Shown: positions 11,201-21,851, counted from the stretch's first letter. The stretch is 64,000 nt of DNA from Gliomastix tumulicola (GCA_001599755.1 BCHX01000004.1:5022001-5086000), one strand, 5' to 3'. Numbers and translations are program-made. Notes: generated by a model not told the origin, from the letters alone.

Positions 11201-11886
11201 ACCTCGAACGGCCGCGAGCCACTAGAGCCTCTACGTTCAATATCGGGCGAAGGGTCTATATCAAAGGGGCGTCGTGCCGGTCGCGTAGGCAGCTTCGGTC
11301 CCTGCTCGACGGCCGGACTGGGCTCTCGGATGGCGGCGACGGGGGCAGCTGGAGGGTGAATGGCCGAGGCCAGCTGCGTCTGCTGGTCGTATGACGCAGA
11401 GCGGGAATGTGTCAGGGACGGCGGCGAGGGCTGCCTCGGCTCGAGAGACCGCTGGACACGACTGTCGATGGATAGCTTGGGCGGCTTCGTCGGTGCTACC
11501 ACATCTGCCTCGGCAGAGTCTCGTCGCTCCGGCGTCGCGCTCGGCCGGCGGTAGGAGATGGACGGCGGCGGCGCATCGTAGATCTTGGGCGGCCTGCTGG
11601 GGGCGACCTGGATATTGGCTCGGCCGGGATTCCACGGGTCGGCGGCGGTCGAGTAGAGATGGGCCGGCGGCGGCTGGACCTCGAAGGGGCGCGTCTTGGG
11701 CGCCGAGGTGACGGCCGTCGTCGTCGGCGGCGGGGATGCTGTCGCTGTGGCACGCAGTCTCTGGGCCATCATGGACGGCTGTGGCGGCTGCTCCCACTGC
11801 GTCGAGGGCAGAGACGAGGACGGCGACGGGCGTCCCTCGGCGGCGAGGACTGGATCGCGGGAGCTGGCATGGTTGGGACGGTTCAT
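8215..11886 (-). CDS. UBA and SYLF (Ysc84/DUF500) domain protein with long disordered N-terminus
   Basis: Single-exon protein of 1223 residues. Residues 1 to about 500 are Pro/Ser-rich and disordered, with many PPxxP and SPxxP stretches that could bind SH3 domains. A UBA-like domain lies near residues 512-558 (MDFDHAVAQLVDYGFSPEEA, ending AANWLLDEA). A second disordered stretch follows, then the SYLF lipid-binding domain at about 860-1165 (KAARILRAFCKHGVY; GSGIVVARLHDGSWSPPSA; GLFAGLTYEGNVVIERK). In yeast the SYLF protein Ysc84 binds phosphoinositides and actin at endocytic patches, but there SYLF is N-terminal and fused to SH3. Here it is C-terminal, paired with UBA and without SH3, as in proteins annotated elsewhere as DUF500 and UBA/TS-N. 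A role in endocytosis or ubiquitin sorting is an inference. Confidence 0.9.
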   Translation of the reverse strand: MNRPNHASSRDPVLAAEGRPSPSSSLPSTQWEQPPQPSMMAQRLRATATASPPPTTTAVTSAPKTRPFEVQPPPAHLYSTAADPWNPGRANIQVAPSRPPKIYDAPPPSISYRRPSATPERRDSAEADVVAPTKPPKLSIDSRVQRSLEPRQPSPPSLTHSRSASYDQQTQLASAIHPPAAPVAAIREPSPAVEQGPKLPTRPARRPFDIDPSPDIERRGSSGSRPFEVRPPPNPLDLSTDRREGSRPFDIPFRSPMHFPPVASEGRTRAPSLVPEVSTRKGSTPTFEFEPPSAPSVQKLVPQEVPVEAPRWFDSHEASPPSPKSAASPLSSLPPRASPPFSLPSRASPPSPPSQTSTPSPQTRASPPSRLTLAATDKIQPPPGPPPTKHKSKKSVSFATRDSIISAAAYPQSPFSDDSNAGPEFPRPPSSDYSNDSPRNSTDESLSLAELPIFLRIEGHEFQSQAMTEPVDDAPPATVKASSSSSVTPLFIPPPPGPPPTLIEQPSKKDEGMDFDHAVAQLVDYGFSPEEAQKGLLENGSGINVQAAANWLLDEANQPAPPPLPQRPGQNDQYEIDPPSPLSPSDDASSDLYEPEPVSPVSLYAAPVPRPRANTSSVPAQQRYSCVFPDDAQPLPPAGISAQPPSPPNEKQDTTPFETYRPSSSPRTEAPPSPPPSKAASLEQQEVPAQPPSYSSLEHRTQLPNPLHSHPVQVEPFVPAPSHKIPRKRVPLPTLNTEVSGSSASSSTATPPASTRTSTSALAAATMASFATAVAPAAPEIQPQADFTPLSSQHTSSSSVSSLTSTTISPRSSTDTGGKAPRKRKGSLSKGWGSRFAEISHKANKGIANLAIKVNHAGFVGETVEKECDKAARILRAFCKHGVYANPASGTPSPFSPETPSAGDSTQPLQPLQPTSSNGSRNEKKLVRIPPELLQKAVGLAIFTTLRVGLGLGESTGSGIVVARLHDGSWSPPSAIQLQSFGAGVAAGVDIFDCVCVINTQEALGAFMNTRFSLGAGVAVAAGPWGTGRSIEWGSMHNRDRDGKRSRKTSLSEDDDSANSPPPAFELNGEPLAIQEPKNRRQGSTVTMSPVYSYVKSKGLFAGLTYEGNVVIERKEANKKFYQDDVTVEQILRGAVRAPEGKESLKALHEALLAAEDYGSARNSVMGPIPGGPAAPPTIQEEGVVDADAGPSTEPQTNWPMDVKPKFPEDSLHPAEAFGIRQH

Positions 11887-14125
11887 GGCCAGAGAGTGAC
11901 TGTGCTTCTGAGTCCCCGTGTGGGGAGGAAGGAGATATTCAGAAGCAACGAGCCAGGTGAGACGACGGGCTGGTTGGTGGTGATGGCTCGACGCTCAGAC
12001 TCGGTGAGCATGCCGGAACAACAAGAACAGGGGAAAGAGAAGAGATGGTTTCAAAACATGCTCCCAAGCAAAAGAAACCAAAAAAAAAGACAAAGAAAAA
12101 AAAAAGATAAGCTAGCTCTTAGACAGAGGGAAAACAGTCGTCGTCGAGTCGTGACAGCCGGGGGGGATCCTTGGAGAATCAAGCTTTAGGGCCGTGAGCT
12201 GGTGGTGGACGGACCAGGGAAGGCCAAGCTAGTTCAATGCAACGGCAAGGGCTCAACGAGCTAGCAGCGAGACGAAACAAGGGGCTGAGGGCTGATCCCC
12301 GCTGTGTTAATGTCGTCTGCAGTTGAGTATAGTAGTGCTTCTGAGTGTAAGTATACGTACGGAGTACGAGTAGGCCTCCCCGGCGTGGGCTGGAGGGATA
12401 ATAGTTCGTCGTTAGCGACGGAGTGAGGAGGGAAATACTCGTGATGGATGCACGAGCGAGTGGCGTCAAGTCCACACGGGCTTTTGCCAGCGCCGCCACG
12501 GCAAGGAAGGTCGCGCCAGGATGAAACAGACAGCGTCTGCCACTCGCTACGCCAACCCGTCACAGAGTGGCTGCCTCCCTATCTGTGGTATCTTATCTTA
12601 TCCGCCGCCCGATTCGTACATATTTCGTTGATTCACATGTGGAGGGCCAATTCCGGGCCTCCTTTGGTCGACGGGATTTCTGGCGGCTGATGTCATGCGT
12701 GGCTTGATGGTTCTGTGGAGGTTTTGGGCCATGTCCGCTAGGCGTTTCCAGAAACAGGCTAGAAATCCCAGGGGATGGCCTGTGTGCAGTGCCAGAGCTG
12801 GGCGTCGCGCAGCTGCCTTTCCGCTGTGGATGGATGGATTTATTTATTGGATGGCAATAGCGTCGCGTCGATGGCGAGGACGATCAATCAAGGAAGGACG
12901 GATCGTTAACGTTGGTGTGCATTGGTCTGTGAGGCTCGAGGGACGTCATATTAGGTCTTCAGCTTCCTCAAAGACACGGACGCGCGAAGCCACAGAAAGG
13001 ACCGTCTGTCGAGATTGCCTGACTCCGGCGAGCTGGCGTAAGACAGGGCCGATCTATTATTATTATCCAGCATCCTCCTCTCCACTGTTCGTCCAGCAGT
13101 GTGTGCAGTCCAAACAGCCACCAATTGAAGAGCGCACGTCGCATCATGTGCTCTGATCTGTAGCACGTCGTGCATCATAAGCGGCATAATCAGCATCATT
13201 ATCAATTCGCCCTCCGTATGCACGGATTCGGTGATTGCGTGTCACGTCCTACACTCCCTCCCCAGATCCTCTCGCGCAGCAGCACTGCAGAACGGGTTTC
13301 AGAGCGCCAACTCCGCTCCAGGCATGTGAAGTTGGGGCCTCCGACTCGCTGAAAGTCCAAAGCGGGGTGAGGTACAGTAATATCAGCCATCCCCAGGCTG
13401 TTGGGAATGGCTTCCCTGGCTGGAGACAGACAGAGCAGTTCAGCGGGGTCAAAGTTCCTACAGCAAGGCAGGGACCAGCACAGCAGATGAGTGGTGAATC
13501 TGCACATCTCAGCCCAGAGTCCAAGATCATGCTCCAGGGGGTCCTTGTTTCGTTTCACCGTCTTTTTGACAATGCGCTGCTGCCCTGACTCTTTCCCATG
13601 TTGCGCTCTGCGGTGTGTGTCTGCCTCTCTGGCACGTCTGGGTAACACACAGCGCACAAACACAGCACACTTGGCCAGTGCCAGTCCGTTGCGAGTCGCT
13701 GAACTGAGCACGTCAACAGGTGGCTGATCCTCAGCAATGTCGTCCACTGATCCATCTTCTCCATAATAGAGGCTGCCGCCAATCTGCATCTCCGACGCCG
13801 GCACTGGAGCGCGCGTAGAGACAACAGTGGCATTTCTCTTCCCCCACCCGATTCGCGACAAGGCCGGGAAGCCCTGGATATTCACTGACGCGTTTCTTCC
13901 CGCTAGTCCATCCCCTGGACGATCCCTTCTCCCACCAGCAGAACAAGGTGAGTCGCTCGTGCAGGTTTGTCTCTGACGTGCCAGGGCTGCTTAGAAGCTG
14001 ATATACTCGTAGACAGACCAGCCCCTGCCGACAGCCTCGTCCCATTTGCCGAGCCCGACCCCCGTGCGCGAATATATCGTCCTCTGCCCCTCGTTCCCCC
14101 TCGACGAAGCCTACAGACGCCCGCG
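11887..14125. other. Divergent intergenic region, SYLF gene / FSH1-type hydrolase
   Basis: The first 250 bp hold an A-rich tract (about 12050-12115) that reads as a CT-rich leader on the minus strand. Near 12350-12370 is a GTACGGAGTAC-type near-palindrome, a short motif common in Sordariomycete intergenic DNA. Several frames are open on both strands at 13200-13890 but none shows family features. A possible leader intron (GTGAGT at about 13948) precedes the hydrolase gene. Confidence 0.4.
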
Positions 14126-14905
14126 ATGGACGCCCTCAACGAGGCCGAGGCCAGCCTCCCGCGCATCCTCTGCCTCCACGGCGGCGGCACCAGCGCCGAG
14201 ATCTTCCAGATCCAGTGCCGCGTCATCATCAAGCGCCTCAGGGGCCTCTTCCGCCTCGTCTTCGTCGACGCGCCCTTCACGTCCCGCCCGCACCCGGCCA
14301 TCGTCCCCTACTTTGGCGACGACGGCACCTTCTACCGCTGGCTGCGCTGGAACGACGACGAGCCGTACGACGGCTTCGCCGAGGCCAAGATCCTCGACTG
14401 CATCGAGACGGCCATGCGCACCGACGGCGGGACGGGGCCCTGGGTCGGCGTCATGGGCTTCTCGCAGGGCGCCAAGATGGCCGCCAGCCTGCTCTGGTCG
14501 CAGGAGAAGCTGCGCGCCGCTGCTGCTGCCGGGGAGGAAGGGCCCTTCCGCTTCGGCGTCTTCATGGCTGGCCGCGCGCCCGTCGTCGTGCTCGATCCGG
14601 AGCAGAAGCTGCCCAAGACGCGGTACACGGCGCACATCGACGAGCTGAGCACGAGCTTCCAGGACTGGGCGCCCGACAACGAGGGCGAGCACGCGCTGGC
14701 CACGCCCACGCTGCACGTCCACGGGCTGCAGGACCCGGGGCTCGACATGCACAGGGCGCTGCTCAAGGACTACTGCAAGACGGGCACGACGAGGCTGGTC
14801 GAGTGGGATGGCGGCCATCGGCTGCCTATCCAGGCTGCGGACGTCGAGAAGGTCGTGGTTGGGATTCTGGCCATGGCCGCCGAGGCGGGAGTGCTCAAGA
14901 ACTGA
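14126..14905 (+). CDS. FSH1 / OVCA2-type serine hydrolase
   Basis: Intronless alpha/beta hydrolase of 259 residues in the fungal serine hydrolase (FSH1) family, which includes yeast Fsh1-3, human OVCA2 and polyketide-release thioesterases such as LovG. The beta-strand/oxyanion segment ILCLHGGGTSAEIF opens the protein (about residues 14-28). The nucleophile elbow is GFSQG with Ser113, and the other triad members are Asp203 (HGLQD) and His231 (DGGHRLP). The ATG at 14126 gives the usual family N-terminus; an in-frame codon 159 bp upstream would add a Pro-rich stretch that looks like leader. No signal peptide is seen, so it is probably cytosolic. No polyketide synthase lies in the window, so a biosynthetic thioesterase role has no support from context. 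Confidence 0.9.
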   Translation: MDALNEAEASLPRILCLHGGGTSAEIFQIQCRVIIKRLRGLFRLVFVDAPFTSRPHPAIVPYFGDDGTFYRWLRWNDDEPYDGFAEAKILDCIETAMRTDGGTGPWVGVMGFSQGAKMAASLLWSQEKLRAAAAAGEEGPFRFGVFMAGRAPVVVLDPEQKLPKTRYTAHIDELSTSFQDWAPDNEGEHALATPTLHVHGLQDPGLDMHRALLKDYCKTGTTRLVEWDGGHRLPIQAADVEKVVVGILAMAAEAGVLKN

Positions 14906-15601
14906 CGCTGGCTGTCTGTTGATTTGATTTGATTTGATTGCTCTCCTTGTTTGTTTGCCTACCTAGACAGTCTTAGACTTCCAGACGCCGGCGATGACAG
15001 TGATGATTTAATGATAGACTACGACGTTTCTCCGTTTCTTTTCGTATCTGGACGGCCGGTGTCCAGCCCAGCCATACAATTTACTTCTCGATGCAGTCTG
15101 ATGTTGGATGAACAGGCCTGCCCGCCGATGCATTTAGCGCTCGCTGATCGTCATACCTCGCACCAAACACTCGGATTCCTCGAAGATACCAATCGTGAGC
15201 CAGCAATGGAAGCCACGCGAGGTCCTCTAGTGCCGTCACTCCAATGTCTTCCCTGCGACATCGCTCCGAAACAGAGAGTAGAACCCCATTCCAGCGCAAG
15301 GCCGCCCACTGTCCTACCCAAGCACCAGGTTTGCCAGGCCCATCAACCAGGATGCACAGGGATCGTCGCTTTTGATGGAGAATCACAGTGTGAACCCGGC
15401 GTGCACTTGGCACTCGATTTTCAGGGGCTGCTCCGTCCGCGTCGGTAAATTTGATGTCACGACCGAGAACCTAGTGATAGAGAGATACAGCATCATTTCC
15501 TGCCTCACCCAGCACGCGATCTCCATCTCCGTTCGGCCCTCTGCGACTACCTGCGCAAGGGCTTGGAGTGGCCCAGGACGCATGAACGCCTCAGATTGAC
15601 G
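14906..15601. other. Intergenic region, FSH1-type hydrolase / GH47 mannosidase
   Basis: A short (GATTT)n run lies at about 14922-14940 just after the hydrolase stop. The rest is unremarkable. A 165-codon open frame at 14951-15448 has no recognisable features and I do not call it. Confidence 0.5.
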
Positions 15602-17500
15602 ATGGAGCACTCTGGCAAGCCAAGAGCAGCTATTATCCTGCCGCCAAGAACGCGTCCACGCAACCTCGTCGTGCTGTGCACACTCGCCTTGGCCTTCTAT
15701 TTCTGCTACCGCCATCAGACGAGCAGCAGAGCAGCGCGAATAGACGACGGCCCTCTTTTCATCCCCAGCAGTATCGACTGGTCCGCGATACCTGACGCTC
15801 ACCCTCCTCCCCGAATCAAGGATCTTCCTCCCACCAGCAACACCGGACGACAGCCCCTTCCGGCAGTCCAAGCACCGGCCTCGGCCTTCCGGGATCCCTC
15901 AGCGCCGGACCCCCGCCGAGACTCGGTCCTCCGCGTCTTCCGGCGCTCCTGGGACGCATACCGCAAGCATGCCTGGCTGCACGATGAGCTGTCGCCCGTC
16001 TCCGGCGGCGCCAAGGACCCCCTCGGCGGGTGGGCGGCCACGCTGGTCGACACGCTCGACACGCTCTGGATCATGAACCTGACGGCCGAGTTCGACGAGG
16101 CTGCCGCCGCCGCGGGGAGGAACCTCGACTTCGCGGCCACGCCCTCGGGAGACAGCGTGAACGTCTTCGAGACGACCATCAGGCATCTGGGCGGCCTGCT
16201 GAGCGCGTACGATCTCAGCGGGAACGGGGCGCTCCTGACCAAGGCCGTGGAGCTGGGCGAGCTGCTATACAAGGCGTTTGACACGCCGAACCGGATGCCG
16301 GTCTTCTGGCTTGATTTCCAACGCCTTATTGAAGGGTCGCAGCACGCCAGCACCAACGGGGCCTCGGCTGCCGCGGCGTCCCTGTGCCTCGAGCTCACGC
16401 GTCTGTCACAGCTGACAGGGAAGCCCAAATTCCACGAGGCGGCGGATCAGGTAACACGATTCCTGGCGGAGGCACAGACGGCCGGCACGAAGCTCCCTGG
16501 CCTGTGGCCCCAGACGCTGAATCTTTGGCGACGGGATGCCGTCTCGACAAAGCCTGTCTTCACCATGGGCGCCGGCGCAGACTCGCTGTACGAGTATCTG
16601 CCCAAGATGCATGCGCTGATGGGGGGCGTCGACCCGGTCTACGAGGACATGTACAGAGGCGCGACGGCGGCGGCAGAGAGGCACCTTCTGTTCCGGCCGA
16701 TGCTGCCGCCCGATGACGAGCAGGGAAGCAGGAGGTCGAAGTACGGCGATGTGCTGTTCTTGGGAGACGCAGTAGTGCACAGTGGCGAAGAACAGGTGCT
16801 CGTGCCAGACAGCCAGCACTTGACCTGCTTCGCGGGCGGCATGTTCGCCTTGGGAGGCAGGCTGTTCGGGCTCGCGGAGCACGTCGATATCGGCGAGCAG
16901 CTCGCGAGGGGCTGCGCCTGGGCGTACGGCCAGTTCCCAGCCGGCGTCATGCCCGAGATCTTCGGGCTTGTGCCCTGCCGGTCCCGAGACTCCTCCGTCC
17001 CTGACACTAGCGAGTGTCCCTGGGACGAGCAGAGATGGCGAGACGAGAGCGAGGACGCGTCCCTGGGCGAAGGCTGGCGCCACGTCCGCGATCCGCAGTA
17101 TCTGCTCCGCCCCGAGGCCATCGAGAGCATCTTCGTGCTGTACAGGATCACGGGCAGGGAGGACTTGCGGGACCTGGCGTGGGACATGTTCCAGGGGATC
17201 GAGGCGGCTACAGAGACGAGCTTGGCCTACGCGGCCATTGCCAGTGTGAGAGACGGCAGCGGGAGAACGAAGAAGCTGGATTCCATGGAGGTGAGTTCCA
17301 GCCGTTCCGGGCTCACAGGCTCTTCAAGGCACTTGGCCTCCTCGTGGAGCGGGGCTTGACTGACTGACGGCGGTTTGTAGAGCTTTTGGATGGCCGAGAC
17401 GCTGAAGTATTTCTATCTCATCTTCTCGCCGCCAGACGTAATCAGCCTCGACGAGTATGTCTTCAACACCGAGGCGCACCCTTTTCTCCGGCCTGCGTGA
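15602..17500 (+). CDS. GH47 class I alpha-1,2-mannosidase, type II membrane protein
   Basis: Class I alpha-mannosidases trim alpha-1,2-linked mannose from N-glycans in the ER and Golgi. Two exons are inferred, 15602-17290 and 17381-17500, joined across a 90-bp intron (GTGAGT donor, GACTGAC near the branch site); the product has 602 residues. A short basic cytosolic tail is followed by one membrane segment (about residues 21-36, NLVVLCTLALAFYFCY), a stem and the catalytic domain (about 105-600). Family signatures include GGWAATLVDTLDTLWIM, FETTIRHLGGLLSAYDLS, LTCFAGGMFALGG, YLLRPEAIESIFVLYRITG and, after the intron, SFWMAETLKYFYLIFS with the calcium-ligand motif NTEAHPF. The short second exon is certain because it carries this last conserved motif. 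The fungal paralogue group to which it belongs cannot be fixed here. Confidence 0.93.
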
Positions 17501-18313
17501 ACTCCCGGCATGGCAGCGCTGCGTTGTCTCCAGAGGGAGCCGAAGCACCTGGTCAAGTAAAGTCCAGCCCCGAATGCGCGCTACGAAGGAAGAAGAGTGA
17601 CTGCTACTGGGCAGCTTGAGACAGAGCCCGCCGAAGGAACAACAGGGTCAACCCTTGGGGCGAGCAAGGACTGTGCATACTCGCCGGTGACGAGCCGAAG
17701 ATGTCACCCGCCCTTCCCGTTCCTGAGATTAATGGTCAAGACGTATAGCCGCAGGAAGTGAGTATCCAGCGTGAGCTAAAGCTAGGATCAGAGCGGAAGG
17801 ACGAGTTCAATAGTGAGGCGGCCGGGAGCAGACCGTGGACTGGGCCACGGCAGGCCAATGTATGATCCTCACGTCAATTTTACAACTCCAATGTTGGAGG
17901 TCATATGCTAAAGCCACGGCTCATGATACAGACAATAACGCCGAGAAAGACAGTCAAAATCGAGGGAGCTTCGTAAGGGATGAGACAGGCCCGAGTCTGC
18001 AGTCATACTCAAGGTACCAGATATCAACTTGAAAGTCAAGCCACTGTGTCCAAGCTTTTGAGATATGCCCGTTTATCATACAAAGAAGCCACACACCTTG
18101 AATATGACCAGGAATACCAAGTGTAGCATCGGTTTGTTGAAATTCAATGCCTAGAAAGTGGTGCTAAGGTGGACATGGCGAAGATCCCGAAGTGATGAGT
18201 CCATCCGGCAAGCAAGGCCCAACCCTTGGAAGGACTTCCAGAAGTGGTGAAGAATCGGGAAGAAGTGAGGAAGGGCCGGGGTAGGGGGGGCAGGCAAATA
18301 CGTTGAAAACTGC
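17501..18313. other. Intergenic region downstream of paralogue copy 1
   Basis: This gap lies between convergent GH47 (+) and paralogue copy 1 (-). Its 18080-18200 part is similar to DNA downstream of paralogue copy 3, so it belongs to the duplicated segment. No independent gene is called. Confidence 0.5.
18089..18145 (-). repeat. Conserved 3'-flank block of paralogue copy 1 (partner at 22711-22767)
   Basis: Read on the minus strand, this 57-bp block matches the block downstream of copy 3. In one frame 13 of 19 codons specify the same residue, giving FQQ-DA-LG-P-HIQ-VW, and four of the differing codons differ only at a synonymous third position. The pattern suggests an unrecognised 3' exon or its remnant. 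Confidence 0.55.
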
Positions 18314-19716
18314 TTACTTGTGATCATCTAACTCGCTCTCCTCGTCAGGCGTGTCCTCCGACGCCTCCTCAGACATCATCCCGCCCGCCGCTATTTCCTC
18401 CGAGGCGTCTGTGCCCGAAGTCTTTTCGGCAGACCAAGGCTCCCCGCGCACTCTCATCGGAGCATACCAAACCAGTTCATCATAGGACTCTACACACCTC
18501 CGCAGGATGAAATTTGTCGCCGGCTGGCTCCAGGTGTGAATAGCCGTAGATGCGAACGCGCGGCGCGGAGATGTAGGACACCGGCCATTCTTTTTCCCCG
18601 CCAACGGGCGTCTCGATAGTCATGAACTTGTTTGCTTTGCTCCAAGTGAACCCTGTTGACCGCCCGGTGTCCGGATCGCTCCAGTCAATTCTGATGTCTT
18701 GCACGTTGCTGTGGACGTAGAGATCGAGGCGTAAGAAAGAGCTCAAGGTAGTATCCAGGTGCACATCCAGTTCGGCCAGAAGCTTCTCGTCATCTTCTAC
18801 CATCACAGGCGATACAAAATCGTAAACCCTCTGCTTGAGTAGTTCAACGTCCTTGTGTATACCGTGCAGCGTGTAGAGAAAGCGGTAGTACTGCCATCGA
18901 GTATGCCTGTAGAGCAGAGTGCTGTGTCTGAAGACTGGCTCTTCCTTGGCCCCGTCTTTGTCAAAGACTACGATCAATCCAGACATTAGCACCTCCCCAG
19001 CAAGTTGCATATGCGATGGTGATTGACTTACCCTTCATTTCAGCTTCAAGCTTCCCGAAAGCTGTCCAGTGCGGGCCAAGCCAGAGATCATCTGGTCTAT
19101 CTGGCGAAAAAAGCTGCTCCCAGATGAAACGCCTAATAGCGAAGATCCAGACCATGGCATTGCCCTTGTTTATGTCCAACCGAGCTTGGCTTTCGGGCAT
19201 CCATGAGGTGAACCAATCTCGTTGGGTGTCGCTCATATCCTCCCATGAACAGCGCGACACGCGACAAAACTTGAAGATGCCAATCAAACCAGACTGCAAG
19301 CTTTGCCAGTGCTCGTCGAAAGGCATAGCTGGGACGAAGGGATCATCGGCCGACAAGAGATTGCCCATCCAGCGCTGAACCGGATTTTCACTATCCGAAG
19401 CCTTGCCCGTGTCGGATTCTCTGGCCACCGAAAGCTCCGAATGCTGGTCATCATCCGAGCTCGTCTCGGACTGGGATCGAGTTTGCGGGAGCGTGTCCTC
19501 GATGGCTCCCGGCCCTTCTTCTCTCGGCTCTTCTGTGTCATTTTCTCGTTCGACTCGGTCGGCTTGCAGCGACGAGGGATCTTTTTCCATTGCATGCGTC
19601 GATTCCAGATCAGAGCCAGGCTGCGAAGCACTTGGAATCCGCTTGCGCTTCCTGGACGTGGACGAGGCATCCGCTGCAGAGGAGTCGGTCTTGGCTGTTT
19701 GCGAGGCAGGCGTCAT
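18314..19716 (-). CDS. Tandem paralogue copy 1: unknown nuclear-type protein, frame disturbed near 3' end
   Basis: Family not recognised. Exon 1 runs 19716-19032 and exon 2 starts at 18967 after a 64-bp phase-1 intron shared with the other two copies. The N-terminus is low-complexity with a basic RKRKR cluster (possible NLS) and acidic Ser-rich stretches. The ordered part contains DRPDDLWLGPHWTAFGKLE, RWQYYRFLYTLHGIHKDVEL and DIRIDWSDPDTGRSTGFTW. The exon 2 frame stops at 18480, but the next frame continues with YDELVWYAPMRVRG, homologous to copy 3, down to a stop at 18314. Either one base is inserted near 18509, truncating the protein at 390 residues, or a 76-bp intron (18497-18422) removes the shifted part and restores the acidic tail (420 residues). 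Upstream DNA resembles that of copy 3. Confidence 0.7.
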
Positions 19717-20512
19717 TTTGGGTGGAGGATCGATAAAGGCAGAATCATTGATGAAGGGAGATGAAGGGAGTGCCCCGAAAACTCGGCTTTATCGGACAAG
19801 GTTCTCAAAGGAGGGAACAAAGGTAATGGCAGAGCTGGAGTGCCAGGTAAATCAGCTGGAAGGCCTGCCTAACGCATCCTGGGAAACAAAGAAAGCTATT
19901 TCTAGCGAGCCGGGCACGCGAGGGCTGATCGCCCACCACACCCTCACATTTAGCCCGATCTTGCTATGCTTTTTCCATCTCTGCATGCGCCCCCTCTCCT
20001 TATACGACCAGTACGACTAAGAAATCTCACATCCAGGAGTGGTTTGGCTGGTGTGGAAGGGTGATATACTGCACCTTGCTCCGCAGCCAAGGTAACGTCA
20101 GCTCAGGCTCGTATTGATTCTTTTGCTCTAAACACCATAAAACAGTACTCACACAGCAGGATCAGGGTAAAAGGGTCATGTGATGTGGATAAGGCTGTCT
20201 GAATATGTCACCAAACCCTCACGCAGGAACTTGTAGGCGAGAATGCAACAGTGATGTCGTGTTTCGAAAGCCTACGGGAGCTAGCTAAGTACATGGACAC
20301 AGTCCTCCACCGCTCGTCCATGAGTCGTAAAGGCACATAATCCGTAGCCGTGTGTTGAGTGCTGCCAAAGTATGATAGTACCATCTCGGCATGCTTACCA
20401 TCAGAAATCCGCCAACAGCGTGGTGGTCCGAGGCAAATAGATGCTGCCATAGCAAAGAAGATAAACTCAAAAAGGGGAGACAGGATGACAAAAGCAAAGA
20501 CCAGGTCCTACC
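19717..20512. other. Intergenic region between paralogue copies 1 and 2
   Basis: Promoter of copy 1 and 3' flank of copy 2. The part at about 19885-19995 resembles the region upstream of copy 3 (24804-24912), so promoter DNA was duplicated with the gene. An 80-codon minus-strand frame (20208-20450) is noted but not called. Confidence 0.5.
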
Positions 20513-21851
20513 CTAATCAACAGCCTCCATGCCCTCGTCCTCATCGGTCGTCTCCTCGTCGGAGACCTCGCCGGAGACCTCGTCATCAATAAGCTCTTCT
20601 ACGCGGGCCAGCATGGGCACCACCTCTTCGAGACAGTCGTACTCAAACGCTGTTGAGAAGGAGTAGAAGCCGTCTATTATTCCCGTAGACCGACCCCCGT
20701 AGACGCGCAGGAGCGGCCTCTCAATCCATGACACTCGCCACTCCTTCTCGCCTCCAACGTCCTTGGAAAGCTCTACGAGCTTCCGAAGCGTCGTCTCTTC
20801 ATGCCATGCCCAGTTGGTTGATTTGCCGGTCTTGAGATCGCCCCAATCAATCCTGACATCCCTCGCGTCGCTGTGAACACAGAGGTCAAACTTGATCCAG
20901 TCGCGGACAAGAGAACTGAGAAATGTATCCAATTCCAGCGACAGCCTGAAGCTGTGGTGTTCGATCGCCGGGGAGATTATTTCGTAGATTCTCTGTTTGA
21001 GGAGCTTGGCGTCTTTGTGGTAACCATGTAGAGCATAGAGCAGTCGGTAGTATGTGAATCGAGCGTTTCGGTAGGATGGAGCGGCATGCTTGTACTCGGG
21101 GTTTTCTTTTTCGGCGTCTTTGTCGAAAGCTACAGCAGGCTCGAATGTTAGTATCCATCTTTCCAACGGACAGTGCGAGCACCATGGGGGACTTACACCT
21201 CATCTCAAACTCAACCTTCCCAAATGCGGCCCAGTGCGGACCTAGCCACAGGTCTTCTGGCCCGGTAGGCGAGAGGAGCTGCTCCCAAATGACACGTCTG
21301 ATAGCAACTCCCCATAGGAAGATGTTAGTCTCGCCATTTACTATTCCTTTGGCCTTGGCCTCAGGTATCCACGTGGTGAACCAATCTCGACAGGAAGCAC
21401 TCAAGTCTCCCCATGGGCAGCTTCGATGTAACAGATGCTCGACTCTCTCGGTCCGACGATGCAGCTTGTCCCACCGATCGCCGAGTGGCAAATCCGAATT
21501 GAAGGGATCATCCTTCTCCTCAGAAGTGAGCCAGCGGAGGACGGCCTCCCCGTTCTCCAGGGCGGAGATTCTGTGTTGCTCCTCGCGCACGAGCTGAATC
21601 TGGGCGTCGTGCTCTGCGTCCGCGACCTCGTCTTCGGAGGAGGAGGTGGTATGCATAGCCTGTGGAACCTCTCGTCTAGCCTTTTTGTCAGCCCTGACGT
21701 CTTCCAAAACCTCCTCCCCTTGCACTTCCTCCGCGGTTAGTACCCAGGGGATAGGCCTTTTATTGCGCCGATGTGTGATCCATTCCGGGATGGGCGTTGG
21801 CGGAGCCGGCGGGGGTGGAAGACGAGGCCGGCGGCGTTGGAAGGGGGGCAT
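20513..21851 (-). CDS. Tandem paralogue copy 2: unknown protein, most diverged copy
   Basis: Function not recognised. Two exons, 21851-21197 and 21129-20513, are joined over a 67-bp intron (GTAAGT donor, ATACTAAC branch site) at the same position and phase as in copies 1 and 3, giving 423 residues. The N-terminus is Pro/Arg-rich (MPPFQRRRPRLPPPP) and unlike the other copies. The shared core is intact: DWFTTWIPEAKAKG, VIWEQLLSP followed by DLWLGPHWAAFGKVE, then YYRLLYALHGYHKDAKLLKQ and DVRIDWGDLKTGKST. The C-terminal tail is acidic (DEETTDEDEG). By eye, identity to copies 1 and 3 in the core is lower than theirs to each other, although this copy lies between them. No membrane segment or signal peptide is visible. 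Confidence 0.78.

Noticed and set aside
13202..13885. 227-codon minus-strand frame in the SYLF/FSH1 intergenic region
   Set aside because: Mixed composition, rare-codon-like use and no motif; several other frames here are also open.
14951..15448. 165-codon plus-strand frame between FSH1-type and GH47 genes
   Set aside because: No domain-like pattern and many Cys/Pro/His, typical of translated intergenic DNA.
20208..20450. 80-codon minus-strand frame downstream of paralogue copy 2
   Set aside because: It could be a 3' exon remnant but shows no similarity by eye to the conserved blocks downstream of copies 1 and 3.
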